From Mercenaria mercenaria (lineage: Eukaryota; Mollusca; Bivalvia; Venerida; Veneridae): a DNA stretch of 64,000 nucleotides. Where the stretch lies: assembly GCF_021730395.1 (NCBI RefSeq), contig NC_069377.1:43354501-43418500 (forward strand), read 5' to 3'. Every line of letters starts with the position of its first letter. Position 1 is the stretch's first letter. Shown here piece by piece: positions 56,194 through 64,000 of this stretch. The notes beneath the pieces were generated by a model. The model saw only the letters and a list, made by a program, of their open reading frames with translations. It did not search any database and was not told the DNA's origin. A program made the position numbers and the translations under genes.

Positions 56194-57173
56194 CGAGGAG
56201 CATTTGAAAAGTAGCGGCAACAGTCCAGTATTTTTACCATTTACACGTACTCCCACAAGTGTGGCATATCAATGAAAAGAGCATTGATTTTTCTGTCCAA
56301 CTGACCGAAAATCGTACTAAAATCACGTGCAAAAGCACATTTAATTAGCGGCTGAAATACATGTAGTACAGCATACTGGCTGAAAAAATGGCTGAATCTA
56401 GGTGCAGTTTTCGCGAAGAGCAGAGGTCGTATTGGAAGATAAGCGGACTGCTTGGCATCGGCGCATCAGAAATTAAAGCTGACATGGACAAAGTGTACGG
56501 GGGCAGTGCGCTGCCATCCGGTACTACTGCCTGATGGGTATCTCTCTTTAAAGAGGGGAGAACCAGCAGAAAGATGAAGCCCGTCCTGGGCGCCATCTGA
56601 CTGCTGTGTCTGACAAAGACATTGATGCTGAGAAAGTAATAATCGAGAAAGATACATGAGGCACAGTGGAGCAGATAGGGGAAATATCGGGCTCTAATTC
56701 GTCAGATGTTTTCCTGATTTTAAAAGAAAGGCTAAACCTGCGTAAGATTTGTGCACGCTGGATATCGCATTTATTGAGGGAGAGGGTAGAAAAAGTTTCC
56801 GCCCTGTTCATCAAATATAAAAACAAAGAATCTAGGCGTATCAATAAAATTGTTACAGGTGATGAGACGTGGCTGTACTTTTTTTAGCAAAATGTGGGTA
56901 GGTGAAAATAACGAGAGCCCATTATTGCTCCGCGGAAGAGCCCGTTATTGCTCCGCGGAGCAGAAGCGTCAGGCGGGTCATGTATGCCCTGTTCTTTGAT
57001 TCCGATGGAATTGTGGCTCGAGTCCCTAACCCTGAACACAGTAGAAAGAACAAAGAAAACAGTCAGAGGGAGAGTACTTTGAAGGTCTCACATAGTAATT
57101 TCTTGTTAAATGACTGAGGTATAGAAAGCTCGCCACTGTAACAATTGCCACTACTTTACAATAAAGCTCTTCG
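56194..57173 (+). mobile_element. Dead mariner transposon, unit B, with both ends
   Basis: The left inverted repeat CGAGGAGCATTTGAAAAGTAG (preceded by TA) is matched by TACTTTACAATAAAGCTCTT ending in CG at 57173. The transposase relic reads WISHLLRERVEKVSALF and VTGDETWLYFF, then jumps at 57060 to the 3' end. The segment with the second catalytic Asp, present in unit A, is deleted. Length is about 980 bp against about 1.3 kb for intact mariners. Confidence 0.8.
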
Positions 57174-57689
57174 CATGACTCTTAAAATGTAATAGATATG
57201 GATTTATATTTTAGGCATTTAAGTTATATATAATAAGCAATTAGACAGTGCGTCCTCCACTTGGGATCGCTTATGCTTTTGACAGATTTTTCACGAACAA
57301 GTATAAATATCTTTTATGATAATAGGTTACCCGAAATTGTAAAAAATATGCCTGTACATTAGAAACAAATATTTGCCGAGGTAATAAAATGTCAGTTTTA
57401 TTTCACAATCTCTCATAACAGACTCGGTCAAACTGACTCTCTTCTACTAATTTACTTCCACTGGTAATATAATTTCCACAAGGTTTGATATTCATATATT
57501 TCTTCAAAATAATGCATGTCGCACAGTCTATTGATAATCAGTGTCATTCATTAATAAATAAGACAAGTTTTTCTTAACTTAAATTTATGTATCATTTGAT
57601 GGCAGGTTAGACTTCAGTATTCCACTAATGATGAGGGAGAGGGTTGAAAAAGTTTTGCAGATGTCGGTTGGTCTGTCGGTCGGTTGGTC

Positions 57690-58825
57690 GGTCGGTATGT
57701 TGACCAATCAGTTTTCGGATGATAACTCAAGAACGCTTAGGCCTAGGATAATGAAAGTTGATATGAAGGTTGGACATAACCGGCAAATGACTCCTATTGA
57801 TTTTGAGATTAGTAAGTCAAAGGTCAATGTCACAGTGACCCGAAATTGTTAAACAGTTTCCGGACGATAACTTGAGAACGTGTAGGCCTAGGGTCACCAA
57901 ACTTGATACAAAGGTTGATCATGACCAGTGAATGACTCTTATTGATTTTGAGGTCAGAAGGTCAAAGGTCAAGGTCACATTAACCAAGAACAGATAAAAT
58001 CTGGAAAGTAGATCCCTCGGAAGCACCGACAACAATGCAAACAGTGAACATTGCAGACTCGGTTTGATTGAGTCTGTTCATGAGCAGTAATGGAAAATGC
58101 AACCAGGCTTATGGTTTCCAGATGATAAGAATCCAAAGAATGCTTAAACCTAGGATCATGAAAGTTTATAAGAAGGTTGGACATTACCAGCAAATGATCC
58201 CTATTGATTTTGAGATCAGTAGGTGAAAGGTCAAGGTCACAATGACCCAGAACAGTTAAACGGTTTCCGGATGATAACTTGAGAACACTTAGACCTAGGA
58301 TCACGAAACTTGACAAGGAGGTTGATCATGACCAGCAGTTGACTCTTGTGATTTTGGGATTAGTAGGTCAAAGGTCAAGGTCACAGTGACCCGGAACAGT
58401 TGAACCATTTCTGGCTGATAACTTGAGAACGTTTGGGCCTAGGATCATGAAATTTGATAGGGTGGTTGATCATCACCAGCAGATGACCCCTATTAATTTT
58501 GAGGTCAGCAGGTCAAAAGTCAAGTTCGCATTGACCAAGAACAGTAGAGCCGTTCTGGATGATAACTTAAGAACGCTTGGGCATAGGATCACGAAACTTG
58601 ATAGGAAGGTTGATCATCACCAGTAAATGATCCCTATTGATTTTAAGGTCAGTAGGTCAAAGGTCAACGTCACATCGCCCCAGAACAGTAGAACATATTT
58701 TGCAAATAACTAGAGAATGCTTTGGTCTAAGATCAGATTTGATACGGTGGTCACTTATGACTGGTTAATGACCCGTAATTATTGATCTGAGGTCAGTAAG
58801 TCAAACGTCCAGTGCAGAGTGACCA
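57690..58825 (-). repeat. Tandem array, about 145-bp unit, inverted relative to 18780-20480
   Basis: Units carry AGGTCAAAGGTCAAGGTCAC, CCGGAACAGTTAAACGG and GATCATGACCAGCAGATGAC, the reverse complements of the array at 18.8 kb. The bounding sequences also match: GTTACTGAATGCATCAAGGG at the right and a TCGGTTGGTCGGTCGG stretch at the left. About eight copies, interrupted by the two-hairpin repeat at 57992-58112. Confidence 0.8.
57992..58112 (+). mobile_element. Two-hairpin dispersed repeat, copy 4
   Basis: Starts ATAAAATCTGGAAAGTAG, contains TTGCAGACTCGGTTTGATTG and GAGTCTGTTCATGAGCAG, and interrupts a unit of the 145-bp array. Same start and core as the insertion in unit A. A weaker inverted relative lies near 57420-57465. 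Confidence 0.6.
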
Positions 58826-58899
58826 AATAATTTCTGTTCCTTGTGCAGTTACTGAATGCATCAAGGGGTGGGGATTTCGTGTTCTACGAGCTTTTGTTC

Positions 58900-61800
58900 A
58901 ATATTTCAGTATGTCTGTCTGTCCGTCACTATACCTGTCAATGTCCTAACACATTTCTCAGATTCTTGCGTTCCGCACCGTTATTTCAGATTTATTTAAA
59001 TTTGCGTAAGTACCATTTCATTTCACAGTACAGAAATATCCAACAGTTTTTCCTCAGAGTCAAGAACAGGTTTAAGCCTTCAGATCAAAGTCAGATGTGA
59101 ATAAAGGCCAATAAATTACTATAAACATAATTATTAGCCATAAGCTTGTTATCATTACAAAAGCTTTAAGCTTACCCTGCTGAATTTCTATAATGAATTT
59201 TTATCCATCTTTCGATTTGGACAGTACAATTACCTGTTAAAAGGACTGCTTACCAAATCGATACTGACTGAATAGGAACAGTGCAGATCTTAATCAGAAA
59301 GCATGGATGTGCAGGCTGATCATGATTTACACTGGTCGCAAAGGCAGAATCACTCTTTTCCGGCATGCTTAGGGTTAATGTAAGCTTATTGTTTGCAGGA
59401 CATGATTTTAATAAGATTTAACCATTAAATAAAACAATACTATACACGTGACGTTTCAAATGCAAGTTAATCAGGAGTCAAAGGCAAAACTAATCTTGTA
59501 GTATCCACTAATGCAAAGTCTAAAATGTCTTGTTATAAAAGAAGATGTTAAAACCTTTCTCTATCGATCTACATGTGAACAATGTAATCACGTTGTTACG
59601 TTTGAAATTATGATTTTACAGTTGCTTAGAGTCGTCGTAATCCCATTTTGTTGTTTCCACGTCAAAGGTCATGTCACCAATTTTGAAAAATGACACATTA
59701 GACACTTCAATATAAAATGATTTCTCTATCAACTATTTTAATATTCTATAAACTTTGTAGATGAACACAATCTTAGTGTTTCTTTTTGTCAACAGAATAA
59801 AGGTCAGTGTCATCTGAGAAGAACTGCATTTTGACATTCTTTTGACATTCTTATTCCTTTTCACAAGCATTTATTAATAACCAATTATTATTTTTATATA
59901 AAGAATGCGTTGTTTTTTTTCAATTCTCATGGTACATCTTACTTTACTTTGATTTCATATTGTTTTAACGCCAATTGTATATGGAGACATATTTTGTCTG
60001 TCCGTCTCAAAGCATGACTCTACATGCATATATTGAGCTAAATTTAAAAACAAATGTCTTTGAGAATCTACAAAACGAGTTGTCAGGTGATTATAGGGGC
60101 GTTATGGCCCTTGCATTTATTAACATTTTCATGTTCTTCACATTTTATCGTCACTTATGAAAAGCATGATTAATACATGCGAAAAACATTGCCGCGAAAA
60201 TGTCAACTGATGTATACTTTTTTATTTAAAACTTGTCTTCAAATTTCATTTCGTCAATGATAACATCTGATACTCGTCTTCAAATATTTTGCGTGATGTT
60301 TTAATTCTTATATACGTAATAATATCAGCATGTCGTCAGGTGTAAAGGCTGTCTTTGGTTTATCTTTTGTGGCTAATTTAGGATGTTTCATGATGTTGCG
60401 TTGGCTTGCGTGCGGGTTTATGCAACACGTTTCTTTGTGTCGTCCTGGCACACACGCCAACACACAATAACAACATTTTTGAAAGTTGTGTATGCGCGTC
60501 AACGCGACAAAACGAAACTGATAAAGAAACATAGAACGCGACAGAAGGATACATTTAATTTCGTATTTGACAGAAAGCTCGAGTAATGGAAAAACTTTCA
60601 TACATTTGATGGATTCTAAAACTTTCACTGGAAGAGAATAAAGCGCAGCTGTTGGCGAGAAAGTGTTTTCTTTGCAGTGAAGAGAGAAGATCACCCAGTT
60701 GCTCAAAGTTACTTATCAATTTAAAGTCCCTAAAGAGAGGTTTCCAACTAGATGGAAAAAATGATAACGTTTTTTAAAGAAAGATTCTAGAAAGAAATTG
60801 GAAAAGCATGCCAGTAATATTTTTAAGCAAACGCGACGAATAGCAAATAACGTCACGGTGTAATCGGCTCTCCAAAGGCATATCTAGCAAATTACTACCT
60901 TCGTACCTGTAAGAAGAGTCAAAGGTTTAAAAATCATTACATTTTTTGGTTACAATAAATTATTGTACACAAGTCGATTGTCATCAATTATGCAAACGTT
61001 TGATAGAACGGTTATTATAATCTTACTTTTCTTATTTCTATTACTTTTCTAGTGACAGCTGTAAGTACCCGAAAAGCCGTCAATTTCTGTATTAATGTCC
61101 TTGCTGCGGGGAACACCTTAAAATCAGGACTAAGCCTAATTTTCGGGAAAAAAAGTATTAATTTTGCATTAAATGTGAAAATGATATACTATGTTTTTCT
61201 TAAAATGGTGATCATAATACAATTCTGATAAGGAAATACCAGTTTTACCTGGGTTGATGCAATTTTCACGAAATGCGAGTTTTTCTTTATAGGTTAGAAT
61301 GTCTCCGCTACTATTTTCAATGTAAAACGACAATGCATAGCATCTTCTTTTCAGCATTTCCAGCCTTTCACTTCTTGCGAGATAGTCCTTGTCTTGACGG
61401 TCTGTCTATAGACAATCAATAATTAACAAAAAAAATTGGTTTTCCATAATGCAGTGGAATCTTGGTCACGTGACTGATATACATGATCAAAACGATAATA
61501 TTGAGTAGGAAGACATCAGCAGGTACCTACATTCACTTTCATTCTACCCAGCAGTTCTACACAAACTTGGAACAATATCACGTGACATAGCTTTAAATCA
61601 TCCTTACAATAAAGTATTAATAGAAAATAGCACTATATACTGATATGAACTACTTTTGGTGTGATCACAGAGGCATGATCGGCGGATTACTACATTCGTT
61701 CCTTATTTGAATACTTCCTCAAGAATCTCCACACTTTCGTTTGAGTAGTGAATAGTTTCGATGTAACAAAGTCGTCAAGCTTGCTTTGGCGCTTTGCCTT

Positions 61801-62645
61801 ATTTCATATGAACTTCTTATTGGCTATCATCTGCATGTTTTTTAAAAAAGTATTTTTCAATATTTACAAATGAATACGTGCATATTAGCAATGAATACAA
61901 TTTGTCACGGTCCAGTGTTTTTGCCATAAGCTTCAGAACATTGTATGGGAAAATTGCAATGAAATTTTCAACTAAAAAGTTACAATTAAGTCTACTTATG
62001 TCTACCTTGAAATTTTATCCACTTTTGTACAGTTCTAGTTGGGACGGCTTCAACCTTGTTTTTTTACATGCATTTTTACAAAATAGGTCAATGTGTACAT
62101 GTTTTACATGCAGAATTGCTTAAATCAATAAATTTCGACACGCTTCAGTAATTTTGCAACAAACACCAAACAAATATATGCATCGCGTCGGCATTTAAAA
62201 GACAAATATTTGTACAAAATGTTTTTAGAATTAAACAAAAAATAAAAAAAGTTATGACAAGTACAACGAAAATTTCCACTGGTAAAGTTTCATAAAATCG
62301 GCCTATATTTTGTTAAATACTTCATGCAGCGATGGGTTCTACATCAGAATTGTCTTATTTTGATATAATACGCAAGAATCATATAGAACAAAAACTCTTC
62401 TACAAAGTGCACAATCTTTCGGCTTGTAACCTACACTATGAATAGACAGTCCTCATTCAGCACCAGAAGATATATCATTTTTAGATATATATTTATAATA
62501 GTTCAACTCACTTATTTTAAGGAAGTTGAAAATATGAAAGGGAACTGCACATTTCAAAATCAGTAGTTTACGTTACTCCTAATCGGTTTTGTTATGCCTT
62601 GATAGAATTAAATAATAATAAATTAATAACTAAATAATAATAATA
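58900..62645. other. Mostly unrecognised AT-rich DNA
   Basis: No recognised gene. Short frames such as 60308-60706 and 61878-62123 show no domain. A worn copy of the foldback MITE (GCATGGATGTGCAGGCTG, CACTGGTCGCAAAGGC) lies at about 59270-59350. Confidence 0.45.
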
Positions 62646-62650
62646 AATTT

Positions 62651-62853
62651 GAACCGCACCGTGAGAAAACCAACATAGTGCATGAATCAAGCAGTCTGGT
62701 CATGATCCATACTGTTCGCAAACGGTTTCTCTAATTGCAGTAAGGTTTGAAAGCGAACAGTATGGATCCTGACCAGACGGCGCGGATGCGCAGGCTGGTC
62801 TGGATCAATGCTGGAAGCAAATGTACTGTGTTGGTTTTTTCATGGTGCAGCTC
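62651..62853. mobile_element. Foldback MITE copy 3
   Basis: A shorter, more diverged copy of 9501-9734: ends GAACCGCACCGTGAGAAAAC and TTCATGGTGCAGCTC, with arms containing GCGCGGATGCGCAGGCTGG. The left arm has lost about 30 bp, so the hairpin is now uneven. Confidence 0.75.
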
Positions 62854-62859
62854 TAAATA

Positions 62860-63480
62860 ACTATATTAGATTTTGCAGTTGCCGTCGTTAAATAATGCCG
62901 ATGCATGTACATTGAACAGATGATATGATGCAACATCTGCTACCAAGCATACATTGTGGTGTTATGATATTCTCAAAATATTGTCACTTAACCAAGGTAA
63001 CGTAAATAACATAACTGTATATCCTCAACATGTTAACTCTGAATGAAAGTAGCTGGTATATTATCCTTTATATCATTGTAATGTTTGTGAGGTGTTCCTA
63101 AGTATAATATAATTTTATTCTGAAAATATATTTCATTTTACTGCTGCGAAGACAATACGTTATTCAAAGGCATTAAAAGTACTCGTATGCATTCTTCTGC
63201 AATGGTGTGTGTTGACTTACAACTTTGATTTGCAAGCTAAAGATCAAGCTCGATACACACAATTTAGATTTTCAGGAATAGGTATTATACACAACATTTT
63301 GTTGACAATGCAACTATCATAATTATATTGTAAAAAATAACAAAGCTCTGATACTTCTTATTTTCTGAAAAATGCCCACACAGCTAACGACCTAACATTT
63401 AAATATCAATTAATAGTTAATTACCATCATTATGAAGCATCTAAACCAAATGTACCGGGTACATGTGGTACAAATTAGTT
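62860..63480. other. No feature recognised
   Basis: AT-rich spacer between the foldback MITE and the mariner fragment at the right edge. Confidence 0.5.
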
Positions 63481-64000
63481 TTAGACCACTTTCAAAATTT
63501 CGCCGCAGTCCTAATCGGAACTTTAGGAGGAATTGAGTTCCAAGGAATAGATGTAGCTGACCGTAAATTTATAACAAGTTTTATTTGAACTGGATGGAAA
63601 CTGTAAAAGGACACAAGCTGAAGACTGAAGCAGTATTGACAGATTGCACATGTCCTCTTATAGCCCGTTTCATAAGAACTGAATGGAAACTGTAGGAGTA
63701 GTAGATGATTACACAAGAAAGTGAGACTGACAGAATGACAGACAATACTGAATGTCTCCTGATTCTTCGGCACAAGGGGCTTACAATTATCTGACAAAGA
63801 ATGGTTCTCTTGGCAATACAGGAGCGTTTTGATCTTTTCGCTTCCATTGCGTATTATCAGCCCTTCTCTGTGGCTGAAACATGTGCACCTAGGTTTCGTC
63901 ATATGTTAGCAAGTTAGAAGTAACCCGACTATTACAACCTTTGTATGTTTTCAAAAGTTCCCGGGCATACTTAAGGCGTTGTTTCGTTTGCTCCTCAGTG
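63480..64000 (-). mobile_element. Mariner-like transposase fragment at the window edge
   Basis: Entering from the right edge on the minus strand: EEQTKQRLKYARELLKTYKG, then LLTYDET followed by a TAG where Trp is usual (the DETW motif with the first catalytic Asp), then FQPQRRADNTQWKRKDQN, and in another frame CIAKRT. Then similarity fades. The element is decayed by at least one stop and one frameshift. It belongs to a different mariner lineage from those at 48 and 56 kb. Its 5' part lies outside the window. Confidence 0.75.

Larger units (their letters stand above)
49003..57060 (+). repeat. Tandem duplication, unit B (about 8.06 kb)
   Basis: Co-linear with 41314-48902 throughout. It differs by a SINE at 51716-52010, a larger satellite array, and loss of the AT run and the 97-bp insertion. 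Similarity to unit A stops at CAAAGAAAAC (57060), inside the mariner, because this mariner has an internal deletion there. Confidence 0.9.

Noticed and set aside
1-64000. LTR retrotransposon, endogenous retrovirus or Polinton copies
   Set aside because: I saw no long direct terminal repeats with a primer-binding site, and no integrase, protease, capsid or envelope-like frames. The only reverse transcriptases are the Naiad and the LINE.

Overview
This is an animal nuclear window, AT-rich, gene-poor and full of repeats. Several things point to a bivalve mollusc, probably a heterodont clam. There are tRNA-headed SINEs with tails that I recall from bivalves, and long imperfect tandem arrays built on TGACCTTTGACCT-like words. 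There is a cluster of intronless secreted fibrinogen-related genes, and a Penelope-like element of the permuted Naiad type whose reading frame carries in-frame TGA codons, a trait reported for clam Naiads. The species assignment is inference from these families; no search was run.

Layout. 1-17 kb: no recognisable host gene; SINEs, foldback elements, palindromes, minisatellites and tandem arrays. 17.4-18.3 kb: a fibrinogen-related (FReD) gene on the minus strand, broken by a 4-nt deletion. 18.8-20.5 kb: a 145-bp-period tandem array. 20.5-27.3 kb: mostly featureless AT-rich DNA. 27.3-33.8 kb: an older tandem array split by a MITE (itself split by a 1.3-kb repeat) and by a nearly whole Naiad element of about 3.8 kb. 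34.3 kb: an intact FReD gene. 37.3-38.9 kb: a decayed LINE on the minus strand. 40.4 kb: another intact FReD gene. 41.3-57.1 kb: a direct tandem duplication with a period of about 7.7 kb. Each unit holds one intact FReD gene, a relic exon on the other strand, a 2.5-2.7-kb element with long terminal inverted repeats and an internal satellite-like array, and a dead mariner. 57.7-58.8 kb: a second 145-bp-period array, inverted relative to the first. 63.5 kb to the right edge: part of another mariner.

How the genes relate. All five FReD genes have the same plan in one exon: signal peptide, short Cys-containing helical stalk, fibrinogen C-terminal domain. By family they are secreted lectin-like pattern-recognition proteins (FREP/ficolin-like), and the cluster is growing by local duplication. 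Four of them have a TATA box 37-109 bp upstream of the start. The most interesting non-host item is the Naiad element. Three in-frame TGA codons sit where related proteins, as I recall them, have cysteine. A hairpin 21 bases after the stop has the full set of SECIS features: a U·U, G·A, A·G, U·U quartet, an 8-bp helix, and an AAA 12 nt from the quartet. This supports a selenoprotein-encoding retroelement.
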